From positions 62,001-126,000 of the forward strand of contig JAJVHY010000021.1 of NCBI GenBank assembly GCA_022072455.1: a stretch of 64,000 nt of DNA, given 5' to 3'. Within the stretch, counting starts at the first letter, position 1, and each line of letters starts with the position of its first letter. The notes beneath the pieces are model-generated. The model was not told the DNA's origin and did not search any database. It worked only from the letters and a program-made list of their open reading frames with translations. This document shows positions 1-9,300 of this stretch, piece by piece. A program made the position numbers and the translations under genes. Origin of the DNA: Verrucomicrobiia bacterium (GTDB lineage: Bacteria; Verrucomicrobiota; Verrucomicrobiia; Palsa-1439).

Positions 1-1193
1 GCAAGGCGGCGCAGCGACTTGGTCAACCCCGCGTTGTCGGTGAAATCGTCGGCGGCCTGCTCCTCGGGCCGTCGCTCTTTGGGCGGCTGTTGCCGGCGCA
101 ATTCGAGTTCGTTTTTCATTCCATCGCGCCCCTCCCCTTGGTGATCCTCAGTCAAATCGGACTGGTGTTCTTGATGTTCCAAATCGGGTTGGAGTTCGAT
201 TTCGCGCACTTGAAGGAAAAGCCGAATCGAACCGCCATGCTGTGGGTCTCGCTGGCCGGGATTGTTTTCCCATTTGGCTTGGGCTGGCTGATCGGGGATT
301 GGTCGCATCCGGTGCTCGCACCAGGAATCAATCCGCTGGGGTACCGGCTCTTCCTCGGCGCGGCCATGTCCATCACGGCGATTCCCATTCTGGGACGCAT
401 CATGATGGAGTTGGGAATCACCAAAACCCGGCTCGGAGTCATCGCGATCACGGCGGCCGCCCTGAATGACATCGCCGGTTGGACTTTGTTGGCGATCGTC
501 AGCGCGCTGACGGTGGCGGAGTTTTCGGCGGTGTCATTTCTGACCAAACTCGGCTTGTTGGGTTTGCATCTGGTGTTCTGTTTGCTCGTGGCGCGGCCGC
601 TGTTGCGCAAGCTCGTGGACAAACTCATGGGGACGCGCGAGCAGATTCCCCACGAGTTGATGGCGCTGATGATTGCGGTGACATTTGTGTCCGGACTGAT
701 CACGTACTCGCTCGGAGTGTTTGTGATCTTCGGTGGGTTTGTCGTGGGCGTCTTGCTGCATGACCACCACCGGTTTGTCGCGGCGTGGAACAAATCAGTC
801 TCGCACTTTGTGACCGTGTTTTTCCTGCCGATCTTTTTCACCTATACCGGCCTGCGCACAAACGTCAACGGGCTCGATTCGTGGGGTCTGTGGGGCTGGT
901 GTCTGATCATCATCGGCGGAGCGACCATCGGCAAGTTCGTGGGCTGTGGCGCGGCCGCCCGGGCTTGCGGGTTGAGTTGGGCGGATGCCGGTTGTCTCGG
1001 AATCATGATGAACACACGCGCGTTGATGGAGTTGGTGGTAATCAACGTCGGCTACGATCTCGGCGTCATCCCGCCGAACGTGTTCACGATGCTGGTGTTG
1101 ATGGCGATCTTCAGCACAGTGATTACCGCGCCGCTGTTGCGGGTCTACTTCCGCATGGTTGGGCTCAAGTACGAACTGCGCGCGGATGTGTAG
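1..1193 (+). CDS. Cation/proton antiporter, CPA2 (KefB/NhaA-like) family, 5' truncated
   Basis: Integral inner-membrane antiporter that probably exchanges Na+ or K+ for protons. The reading frame is open from base 3, and its first codons encode a QPRVVGEIVGGLLLGPSLFG segment, the typical first-helix signature of the CPA2 family, so the gene begins before the window. About ten hydrophobic segments follow. Family hallmarks visible are the NDIAGW stretch, in the position of the ion-binding acidic pair, and the NTRALMELV motif in a late helix. No C-terminal TrkA-N or USP regulatory domain is present; the protein stops soon after the last helix. The family is clear; the exact ion is not decidable from sequence. 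Confidence 0.88.
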   Translation, partial: KAAQRLGQPRVVGEIVGGLLLGPSLFGRLLPAQFEFVFHSIAPLPLVILSQIGLVFLMFQIGLEFDFAHLKEKPNRTAMLWVSLAGIVFPFGLGWLIGDWSHPVLAPGINPLGYRLFLGAAMSITAIPILGRIMMELGITKTRLGVIAITAAALNDIAGWTLLAIVSALTVAEFSAVSFLTKLGLLGLHLVFCLLVARPLLRKLVDKLMGTREQIPHELMALMIAVTFVSGLITYSLGVFVIFGGFVVGVLLHDHHRFVAAWNKSVSHFVTVFFLPIFFTYTGLRTNVNGLDSWGLWGWCLIIIGGATIGKFVGCGAAARACGLSWADAGCLGIMMNTRALMELVVINVGYDLGVIPPNVFTMLVLMAIFSTVITAPLLRVYFRMVGLKYELRADV

Positions 1194-1215
1194 CCGCACC
1201 CTGCACGGTCGGCGA

Positions 1216-2823
1216 TTACAAATGAAAGCCGATCCCACCAACCACGGCGGTCCCGCTGCCCAGCCGGGATTCCAAACCAGCGCGTTCGACACTGAAGAAA
1301 ACTTTTCCCCACGGTCGCCGGATTCCGCACTCGGCGAACCAGTCTGGGATCTCGTTGCCAACCGAGATGAGACCGCGACCGTACAACACATTTCCCTGAA
1401 TCGTCGCCGCATCCCAATTCAATCCCAATTGCGCAGCCGGATTGTGGCGATCCCGCGAATGGTACCAGTCGTAGCCAAGCGTCACGCGCCAATCGAGGTA
1501 GTTCAGAAATTCCGTTTTCCGGTCGTACATCGCCGGGTCGCGGTAGGGCAAATCCCAGCCGAGCGTCTGCCATCGGAGCCGGACGATGTTGACACTGTTG
1601 CGCTCCAGGAATGTTCCCGGCGGAACACGCGCCGCATCGGGAGCCAACGCATGCGCGCTCCGATGCAGGTAATCCACCCCCAACACGAGCGGTTGTCCCT
1701 GCGAGACCGGTGAAGCCAATCCAATCGGTGCTTGGATGCCGGGACTGACGCAATAGGAGATGTTATCGTAATCACCGTCCCGCTGTTCCTGCCGGGATTC
1801 ATACCAGACAATCGGGGTGATCCGGTGATCACGGATTTTAATGTCATGCACCTCGGCATTCACTTCGAATTTCTGAATCGCCCGCGCGTTGCCGTAGCCA
1901 ACGGAATACTGCCCCCACACCACCGGCAACAGGCCGCTGGGACGCTCATCACGGGCGTTGAGGACTTTGTCTTGGTCGAACGCCGCCTCCACGCCCACTC
2001 CCAACACCAAACCACTATCGCGGTCTTCATAGAATGGATTGCCATCCGTGTGATACCAACGCGCCTCGAAACGAAGTTGGTTGCCGTTAGCACTCAGCAT
2101 TTCCACCACTGGGCCAACCCGATATCGGGCGCGAAATGCACCACCTTCATTGGCAGACTCGACATCAACCGCCAAGCCCACTGCCGGTCGAACCGGGCCG
2201 CCGAACGCATTCCGTTCCGCTCCCTGCCACACACGCCAGATCGCGTGCCCATCCGCCCACCAATCCGAGTCCAACCGCTCACGGGACAAGTAACCCCCGG
2301 CCACCACCGCCCACTCCAACCACGACCGGCCCCGCGGCGAACCCAGTCCCGCGCCGACAACATAAGCGCTCAACGACCCCGGCCGGTCTTGAAATTGTGT
2401 CTGCCGGTAGCCACCAACCGCCAGCAACCGGGCTTGGTCACACAACGTGAGTTCGGCCTGCAATTCGTACCGGGCATACAGCAACTGGGCTTGGGCGTTC
2501 TCCTTGAAGAACGGTGAAGTCTCCGCATACCGGTAGGTCAGCGTCAACGGTTCCACCCGCAACACCGGCAAGTCCAGCCAGGATTCCGCAATGTAGCTAT
2601 GATCGCGACTGGGTAACCCGCCGATCATCCCGCCAAATGTCGGCGGTGGCGGTTCTTCAGCGCGGGCGACACTGATGGCAAGGATCAACCAAACCAATGT
2701 CGCAACAGGGAGACTGCTGACGGTAGGGGCGAGCCGCCGGCTCGTCCGTCGCAAAAAAAAACTGAGGCCGCCCCGGCGGGTCGTCCCTACCAGTAACCGA
2801 CGTCTGAGCGCAAATCGGTTCAT
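1216..2823 (-). CDS. Predicted outer-membrane beta-barrel protein
   Basis: A 535-residue protein I cannot assign to a named family. After a long basic N-terminus comes a hydrophobic signal-peptide core (VATLVWLILAISVARA) and an AEEPPPP junction. The rest is rich in alternating polar/aromatic strands (for example RFEARWYHTDG and WRVTLGYDWYHSRD) and ends in GGIGFHL, as expected for a barrel inserted in the outer membrane. The ATG at 2823 overlaps the tyrS stop codon as ATGA, which favours this start over a GTG two codons upstream. Residues about 11-34, before the signal core, are encoded by a palindromic repeat element. Function unknown; porin-like or assembly roles are both possible. Confidence 0.65.
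   Translation of the reverse strand: MNRFALRRRLLVGTTRRGGLSFFLRRTSRRLAPTVSSLPVATLVWLILAISVARAEEPPPPTFGGMIGGLPSRDHSYIAESWLDLPVLRVEPLTLTYRYAETSPFFKENAQAQLLYARYELQAELTLCDQARLLAVGGYRQTQFQDRPGSLSAYVVGAGLGSPRGRSWLEWAVVAGGYLSRERLDSDWWADGHAIWRVWQGAERNAFGGPVRPAVGLAVDVESANEGGAFRARYRVGPVVEMLSANGNQLRFEARWYHTDGNPFYEDRDSGLVLGVGVEAAFDQDKVLNARDERPSGLLPVVWGQYSVGYGNARAIQKFEVNAEVHDIKIRDHRITPIVWYESRQEQRDGDYDNISYCVSPGIQAPIGLASPVSQGQPLVLGVDYLHRSAHALAPDAARVPPGTFLERNSVNIVRLRWQTLGWDLPYRDPAMYDRKTEFLNYLDWRVTLGYDWYHSRDRHNPAAQLGLNWDAATIQGNVLYGRGLISVGNEIPDWFAECGIRRPWGKVFFSVERAGLESRLGSGTAVVGGIGFHL
2722..2791. repeat. REP-like palindromic element inside a signal-peptide coding region
   Basis: About 70 bp bounded by GGTAGGG (2722-2728) and its inverse CCCTACC (2785-2791). 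Inside are two GC-rich hairpins: CGAGCCG/CGGCTCG at 2730-2744, and a CCGCC/GGCGG stem near 2769-2780. They are separated by a run of nine A residues. The element lies in frame within the N-terminus of the outer-membrane protein gene. It resembles the short interspersed palindromes common in large bacterial genomes; mobility is inferred only. Confidence 0.7.
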
Positions 2824-3977
2824 ACGCACGAAAGTTTCACGACAACAAGCTTGCCAGCTTTGAGGATCTGACCGGGGTTCACGGTGAGTTTTGCCTTGTC
2901 GTCAGTGATCTTCTGCCCGTCAATCGTCACCCCGCCCTGCTGAATCAACCGGCGAATGTCACCCCGGCTTTTGAACTTACCGGTCTTCTCGACCAGTTCG
3001 ACAATCCAGACCTCAGCCGGTACGGCCAACGTCTCAGCCGCGCTATAGTCCTGTTTCGAGAAGCGCTTCTCGAACTCCTCCCGCGACTGGGCGCCGGCCG
3101 CTTCGCCGTGGTATTGCGCGACGAGTTTTTGGGCGAGAGTCTTCTTGGCATCCATCGGGTGACCGGTCGGCTGTGCGTTGAGCAGGAGCCGGTACCACTT
3201 TTCCATGAGGGCGTCGCTGATGCTCATCGTCTTGCCGAAGATGTCGGTCGGGTTGTCGCTGAGGCCGATGTAGTTGCCCTTGCTCTTGGACATTTTCTCA
3301 ACGCCATCGAGGCCCTCGAGAATTGGCAGGATCATCACGCATTGGGGCTCTTGCCCGGCATCCCGCTGCAGATCGCGACCAACAAGATTGTTGAAAAGCT
3401 GATCGCTGCCGCCGAGTTCGACGTCCGCCTTGATGCAAACCGAGTCATGACCCTGCATCAACGGGTAGAGAAATTCGTGGACGCTGATTGGCTCACCGGC
3501 TTTATAGCGTTTCTCGAACGTGTCACGTTCCAGCATTCGCGCGACGCTCATCTGGCTTGCCAACCGGATCACGTCGGCAAACGACATCGTCGCGAGCCAT
3601 TCGCTGTTGTAGTGGATCTCGAGTTTGTCGGGCGACATGTCGAGAATCTTGCCGGCTTGCTGAAAATAAGTCGTGGCGTTTTGCTTGATCTGCTCGGCGT
3701 TGAGCATTGGGCGAGTTTTATTCTGACCGGTCGGGTCGCCGATGAGTGTGGTGTAATCGCCGATGATGAAAATCGCCTTGTGCCCGAGGTCTTGAAACTG
3801 CCGCATCTTGCGGAGGACGACGCTGTGGCCGAGATGCAAATCGGGTGCGGTCGGGTCGGCCCCGAGTTTGATTCGGAGTGGCCGGTTCTTTTCGAGCTTC
3901 TTGAGCAGTTCTTCGCGCGTCACGACGGTCTCGCAACCGGTGACAAGCAACTCAAGTTGTTCAGCTGGTGATTTCAC
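2820..3977 (-). CDS. tyrS: Tyrosyl-tRNA synthetase
   Basis: Charges tRNA-Tyr with tyrosine in the cytoplasm. The class I signatures are present: HLGHS in the HIGH position (in KLGADPTAPDLHLGHS) and KMSKSKG in the KMSKS loop. A C-terminal S4-type RNA-binding domain follows (about the last 70 residues, RGDIRRLIQQGGVTIDGQKI). The KTRPML segment and overall length fit the TyrZ-like branch. The longest open frame begins at a GTG at 3998, but that codon lies inside the terminator hairpin of rpsA. The in-frame GTG at 3977 is therefore the more likely start (385 aa). The downstream outer-membrane protein gene overlaps its stop codon by 4 bp. Confidence 0.95.
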   Translation of the reverse strand: MKSPAEQLELLVTGCETVVTREELLKKLEKNRPLRIKLGADPTAPDLHLGHSVVLRKMRQFQDLGHKAIFIIGDYTTLIGDPTGQNKTRPMLNAEQIKQNATTYFQQAGKILDMSPDKLEIHYNSEWLATMSFADVIRLASQMSVARMLERDTFEKRYKAGEPISVHEFLYPLMQGHDSVCIKADVELGGSDQLFNNLVGRDLQRDAGQEPQCVMILPILEGLDGVEKMSKSKGNYIGLSDNPTDIFGKTMSISDALMEKWYRLLLNAQPTGHPMDAKKTLAQKLVAQYHGEAAGAQSREEFEKRFSKQDYSAAETLAVPAEVWIVELVEKTGKFKSRGDIRRLIQQGGVTIDGQKITDDKAKLTVNPGQILKAGKLVVVKLSCV

Positions 3978-3979
3978 GG

Positions 3980-4011
3980 AAAAACAAAACCCCGACACTT
4001 TCGTGCCGGGG
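3980..4011 (-). terminator. Rho-independent terminator after rpsA
   Basis: On the minus strand, a CCCCGGCAC/GTGTCGGGG stem (one mismatch) with a four-base loop occupies 4011-3990. It is followed immediately by TTTTGTTTTT (3989-3980). It ends the rpsA transcript just before tyrS, so tyrS depends on readthrough or its own promoter. Confidence 0.85.
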
Positions 4012-4040
4012 TTTGTTGTAACGAATCTACTGAGAAAAGC

Positions 4041-5708
4041 CTACTGGTTTTTCTCGTCCTGCGCTTGGTCGAACGCGTGTTCCAAGTCGACGATCGCTTC
4101 GCCGGGCTTGAGGGCGTCTTCGAACATCCGCTTCTCGACTTCGAGCTGCTCCATCGAGTAGTTCGCCGCCTTGATGCTCAGACCGATGCGGCGTTCGGCT
4201 TGGTCGATCTTGATAACGCGGGCGTTGACTTCTTCGCCGACTTTGAGGACGTCCTTCATCTTCTCGATGCGCTCTTCGCGAATCTGGCTGATGTGGACGA
4301 GACCTTCGAGTTTGTCCGGCAGTTCGATGAACGCGCCGAAGCTCGCGAGTTTGACGACTTTGCCCTTCACGAGATCGCCCATCCGGTAGTGCTTGTCGAT
4401 TTCGCGCCACGGGTCGACTTCGAGTTGTTTCAAACCAAGTGACATGCGCTGGTTGGCCGGATCGACTTCGAGCACCATCGCTTCGACAGTCTGCCCCTTC
4501 TTGAGGATATCGGCTGGGTTGGTGACTTTACGCGTCCAAGACATGTCGGAGACATGCACCATTCCGTCGATGCCTTCTTCGACTTCGACGAACGCGCCGA
4601 AGTTGGTGAGGTTGCGAACCTTGCCGGTGACCTTGGTGCCGACCGGATATTTCTTCGGCACATGCGTCCATGGATTGGCTTCGAGTTGGCGGATGCCGAG
4701 GGAAATCTTCTGCTCGTCGCGTTTGATTTCCAACACCATCGCATCAATCTCGTCACCGACTTTGAGCACATCCGAGGCGCGGGCAACCCGCTTGGTCCAG
4801 GACAACTCGCTGACGTGCACCATGCCTTCGATGCCTTCTTCGATCTCCACAAACGCGCCGTAGGGCACGACACTGACAACCTTGCCGTGGACTTTGCTGT
4901 TGATCGGGAACTTGGCCGCGATGTCGTCCCACGGATTGCGGTTCTTTTGCTTGAGGCCGAGGGAAACGCGTTCTTTTTCGCGATCGATTTCGAGGATCAT
5001 GACTTCGATCTTCTCGCCGACCTTGACCATTTCGCTGGGGTGATTGATGCGCCCCCAGCTCATGTCGGTGATGTGCAGCAAACCATCCAACCCATCGAGA
5101 TCGATGAACGCGCCGAAATCGGTGAGGTTCTTGACGACGCCTTCCCGGATTTCGCCGACTTTCATGCCGCCGAGCAATCCCCGGCGTTTCTCGTCACGTT
5201 CGTACTCGATCAATTCCCGGCGCGAGAGCACGATGTTCCGGCGTTCCTGGTTGATCTTGACGACCTTGAATTTGAAAGTTTTGCCAACGTAATCATCCAG
5301 ATTGCGCGGCGGAATCACATCAATCTGCGATGCCGGCAAGAATGCCTCGACGCCGATGTGAACCGTTAAACCGCCCTTGACCTTGCCGCGGACGCGGCCT
5401 TCGATGGTGCCGCCTTCCTGACAGACGGTGACGATGTGATCCCAGTTCTTCTTCTGCTCGGCTTTCTCGTGAGACAACACGACCAAGCCATCTTCATCCT
5501 CGATTTTTTCGAGGAGGACTTCGATCTCGGCGCCGACGGACAACGATTCGGGGTCGTAGAACTCGTGCTTGGGAACCAAGCCTTCGGATTTATAACCGAT
5601 GTCCACGAGGACCTCGTTGGCCCGGACTTCGATGATCGTGCCTTTCACTACGCTTCCCTCGACGAATTGCTTCACGTCCGAGAGATACTGCTCCATGGGG
5701 TTAGCCAT
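4041..5708 (-). CDS. rpsA: 30S ribosomal protein S1
   Basis: Ribosomal protein S1 binds mRNA leaders on the 30S subunit and promotes initiation. The 555-residue product consists of six S1 (OB-fold) repeats in tandem, recognisable by recurring G.V..(L/V)..FGAF(I/V)E..EG(I/L)EG(L/M)VHVS units. Its length is nearly the same as that of the six-domain enterobacterial S1. The start ATG at 5708 is preceded by a good ribosome binding site (GGAG about 11 bases upstream). A consensus-like promoter lies at 5785-5813 and a strong terminator follows at 4011-3980, so it appears to be a monocistronic housekeeping unit. Confidence 0.97.
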   Translation of the reverse strand: MANPMEQYLSDVKQFVEGSVVKGTIIEVRANEVLVDIGYKSEGLVPKHEFYDPESLSVGAEIEVLLEKIEDEDGLVVLSHEKAEQKKNWDHIVTVCQEGGTIEGRVRGKVKGGLTVHIGVEAFLPASQIDVIPPRNLDDYVGKTFKFKVVKINQERRNIVLSRRELIEYERDEKRRGLLGGMKVGEIREGVVKNLTDFGAFIDLDGLDGLLHITDMSWGRINHPSEMVKVGEKIEVMILEIDREKERVSLGLKQKNRNPWDDIAAKFPINSKVHGKVVSVVPYGAFVEIEEGIEGMVHVSELSWTKRVARASDVLKVGDEIDAMVLEIKRDEQKISLGIRQLEANPWTHVPKKYPVGTKVTGKVRNLTNFGAFVEVEEGIDGMVHVSDMSWTRKVTNPADILKKGQTVEAMVLEVDPANQRMSLGLKQLEVDPWREIDKHYRMGDLVKGKVVKLASFGAFIELPDKLEGLVHISQIREERIEKMKDVLKVGEEVNARVIKIDQAERRIGLSIKAANYSMEQLEVEKRMFEDALKPGEAIVDLEHAFDQAQDEKNQ

Positions 5709-5784
5709 TTGGTGGTTTCTTCTCCTGCCTTCGGGGGGCTTACTGCTTTGTCAGCTAGGGCACTCCACTACATAAGGCGGGCGG

Positions 5785-5813
5785 ACTATAGGCACCCCAC
5801 CCCCACCTGACAA
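5785..5813 (-). promoter_or_regulatory. Sigma70-like promoter of rpsA
   Basis: On the minus strand, TTGTCA (5813-5808) and TATAGT (5790-5785) are separated by exactly 17 bp. This places transcription start near 5778, about 70 bases before the rpsA start codon. Confidence 0.75.
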
Positions 5814-5900
5814 GGGCAATTTTCACCGAATTGCGGCACCGGCAGCGCCAGCGCGATGCAGCAGTTACATATGCATCACACATCTACTCTGAATGGTCGC

Positions 5901-5990
5901 ATGAGAACCACCTCGGACTTGCCGGAAAAAGCAATCGAGGAATTGGTCAAATTGAACGGCGCATCTTCCAAGACCCAAGCCATCGTGTAG
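5901..5990 (+). pseudogene. VapB-like antitoxin remnant
   Basis: A 29-codon frame starts with MRTTSDLPEKAIEELVKLNG and continues to a premature stop after SSKTQAIV. This matches the N-terminal ribbon-helix-helix part of VapB-type antitoxins. The remainder of the antitoxin is missing, and a PIN-domain fragment follows at once. In a functional pair VapB would repress the operon and neutralise VapC; here it is too short. Confidence 0.6.
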
Positions 5991-6279
5991 GCGGGCGGAA
6001 ACACCGGAGGCGTTGCTGGGGCTCCGGTACGTCGAGGAGGAGATTGACACTTGGTTGCGGACGGACGAATTGGGCCGTTCGCTCGATGCCGCCGGTAAGA
6101 TGTTGCCACTGCCCGATCTGTTGCTGTCAGTATTGGCGCAGGGAGTGGACACGGAAGTCTACAGCACGGATAAACATTTTCAGAAGGTGCCTGGGCTGCG
6201 GCTCTACCGGCCGGTTTTACAGCCACAAGAAGGCGCAAAGAATCACAAAGTGGTTCCCACACGGGATTCGTCTGGTTAG
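5989..6279 (+). pseudogene. VapC-like PIN-domain toxin remnant
   Basis: The frame reads ETPEALLGLRYVEEEIDTWL near its start and has GRSLDAAGKMLPLPDLLLSV and YSTDKHFQKVPGLRLYRP further on. This is the C-terminal half of a VapC-like PIN ribonuclease, including the acidic D in the PLPD segment and the TDKHF motif. The N-terminal half with the first catalytic aspartate is absent. Together with the VapB fragment it looks like one deletion that removed the antitoxin end and the toxin start. The 5709-6310 stretch otherwise holds only the rpsA promoter and leader. Confidence 0.6.
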
Positions 6280-6310
6280 AGCGCGGCGATCTGACTACAA
6301 TTCACACCCG

Positions 6311-9300
6311 ATGAGCACTGTGGTCGGCTATTTGAATGGGCAACATGGCGAGCTTTCGGGACTGCGGCTGGCGATTCCAGAGGCCGGGTTGGTCATTGGC
6401 CGCGAGCCGAAAGAGGCGGACGTGGTGCTGGAAGACACGATGGTTTCCCGCCGGCATGCGCAGCTTGCCTTGCACGATGGGAATCGAGTCTTTCTGCTTG
6501 ATCTCAATTCCACCAACGGCACGTTTGTGAACGGTCGCAAGATTACACTACCAGTACAGCTTGCGGCCAATGACAAGGTGGATTTCGGCGGCAAGGGACG
6601 GGCGGTATTCGTCTTCGAGACCGCCGATACGCCGTCGATGACTGGCCTGTTGAACCAAGTGTTCGGCGAAAACTTCGCGCCGGTGGAATGGAAAGTCGGT
6701 GACAACATTCTCGGCATCTACGAAGTCACCGGCATCTTGGGACAAGGAGGCATGGGGCGGGTGTACAAGGTGCACCACAAGTCATGGAACATGGACTTGG
6801 CGGTGAAAAGCCCGCTGCCCGGTTTGTTCACGGAAGAAAAGGCCGTCGAGAACTTTATCCGCGAAGCGGAAACGTGGGTGAACCTCAATCTGCATCCCAA
6901 CATCGTCCAGTGCTTCTACGTCCGCACCATCGGCAGCATCCCGCGCATTTTTTCGGAGTACGTCCCCGGCGGCACGCTGGCCAGTTGGATCAAGAAGCGG
7001 AAGCTGACGCAACTCGACCAGATTCTCGACGTGGCGATTCAGTTCGCTTGGGGACTTCACGCCGCGCACGAACAAGGCATCGTCCACCAAGACGTCAAAC
7101 CGCTCAACGTCCTGATGACCTCCGACGGCATCGCCAAGGTGGCCGACTTCGGGTTGGCCCGGGCCAAGCCCTTCACCGGCGACAACGCTGCCACCACGCC
7201 CGACAACATGGTGACAATGGCGGGTATCTTCACGCGCGCCTACTGCTCACCGGAGCAAGTTTTGGCTGCTAAACAGGAGTTCGATAAAGCTCCCCGCGAA
7301 CGTCGTGTCCGGCTGAGCCGCGCGACGGACATCTGGAGTTGGGCGGTGTCGGTATTGGAAATGTTCACCGGCGGAATCGTCTGGCAGAACGGACTGCAAG
7401 CCCCGGACACGCTGAAAAATTACCGGAGTCTGCTGGGACCGAAGTTCGTCGTGAAGATGCCGAAAGAATTGGGAGCGTTGCTTGAACAATGTCTGTGCGT
7501 ACAACCAGACGACCGTCCGAAAGACATGCCGGCCATCGTGAAGAAGTTGCAGGCAATCTATCGCGCAAATATTGGTCAAGCATACCCGCGCTATGAAACG
7601 AAAGCCGGAGAGCATCTGGCTGACAGCTTGAACAACCGGGGGCTGTCGCTGGTGGACTTGGGCAAAGAGCCAGAGGCGGTAAAGCTTTTCGAGAAGGCGC
7701 TGGCGACAGACCCGCATCACTTGGAAGCGACGTATAACCGGGGTTTGCTGTTGTGGCGCTCGGCGAAGACTACGGATGATCAGGTAATCAAGCAATTGGA
7801 GGAGGTTGGGAAATCCCATCCAGGCGATTCCCGCGCTAACTATTTAATTGGTTTAGTCCACCTAGAACGGGGCGATGCTGAATCGGCAGTGCGTGTGCTT
7901 TCCAGGGCTGCGAACGAGGCGGCGCAATCGCCTGCAATCGGGCTGGCGTTGATGACGGCACGTCAAGACCTAGAAAAGCGGGGGCGGCGTCCAAGCGCAT
8001 TTGAGGGTCACTCAAAATATGTATCATCGGTCGCGATCAGTCCAGACGGGCGCTGGGGCTTGTCGGGAAGCTGGGATAATACACTCCGTTTGTGGGAACT
8101 GGCCAGCGGACAATGCTTACGAGTATTTGTCGGGCACTTAGAGGAAGTGAGTTCGGTCGCGATTAGCCCAGATGGGCGCTGGGGGGTATCGGGTAGTTCG
8201 GACAGAGTGCTTCGGCTGTGGGATTTAGACAGTGGGCAGTGCCTGCGTACATTTGAGGGACACACAGAGGATATGAGTTCGGTCGCGATTTGTCCAGATG
8301 GCCGAAGTGTACTGACGGGTGGTTGGGGCGAACCATGCCGGCTATGGGATCTGGAGAGCGGCCGGTGCCTGCGCACTTTCGGAGTACAGCCTGATTTCGA
8401 CACGCTCACTCAAGCGAGTCCTCCTAGTAAAGACCGGCCTAGAGTGGAATCGGTCGCGGTTAGCCCAGATGGCCGCTGGGGGCTGTCGGGAAGTAGCGAC
8501 AAGACGCTTCGGCTGTGGGATTTGGCAAGTGGCCAGTCCGTGCGCACGTTTGAGGGACACTCAGATTCTGTGGAATCAGTTGCAATCAGCCCGGATGGTC
8601 GGTGGGGGCTGTCGGGGAGTAGTGACAATACACTTCGGGTGTGGGATTTGGCGAATGGCCAATGCCTGCGTGTATTCGCTGGGCACAGCAGTTCGGTGAA
8701 ATCCGTCGCTTTTAGCCCTGATGGAAGGAGGGGACTGTCAGGAGGTTTGGACCGGACGGTTCGACTATGGGATTTAACAAGCGGCCAATGTCTGCGCACG
8801 TTCAAGAGGCACTTAGGTTCTGTAAGTTCGGTTGCGATCAGTCCAGATGGGCGGTGGGGACTCTCAGGAGGTTGGGATAATACTATTCGGCAATGGAGTT
8901 TGGTGTTGCCATTTGTCAGGAGCAGTTTGGCAACTGCGATTCCCCAGCAATCCCGTGAGTTGTTGAGGCAGCGCGATGAATTTGTTCGGTTGATTGATAC
9001 GGCAGAAGCTAACCTGCTTAAAAGTGAGATGAGTGCAGCGCTCCATTGTCTGACCGAGGGGCGGGCAATCCGTGGATACGAGCGAGATACTCGCGCCATG
9101 GTACTCTTGGAGCGGGTGGCTTGCTATTGTAAAAAGACTGCAATTCGCGGGGGTTGGCAACTGCGCGCATTCGAGGGGCACTCAGGTGGAGTGAATTCGG
9201 TCGCAATCAGCCCGGATGGTCGCTGGGGACTGTCGGGAAGTTCAGACAAGACACTTCGACTGTGGGATCTGGCCTGCGGCCGGTGCCGGCACACATTGGA

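Noticed and set aside
3978-3998. Upstream GTG start of tyrS
   Set aside because: It falls within the rpsA terminator hairpin and poly-T run; the conserved part begins after the GTG at 3977.
5831-6310. N-terminal 160-residue extension of the kinase-WD40 protein
   Set aside because: This stretch reads as VapB/VapC debris in other frames, and its translation is cysteine/arginine rich with no domain. The ATG at 6311 begins exactly at the FHA domain.
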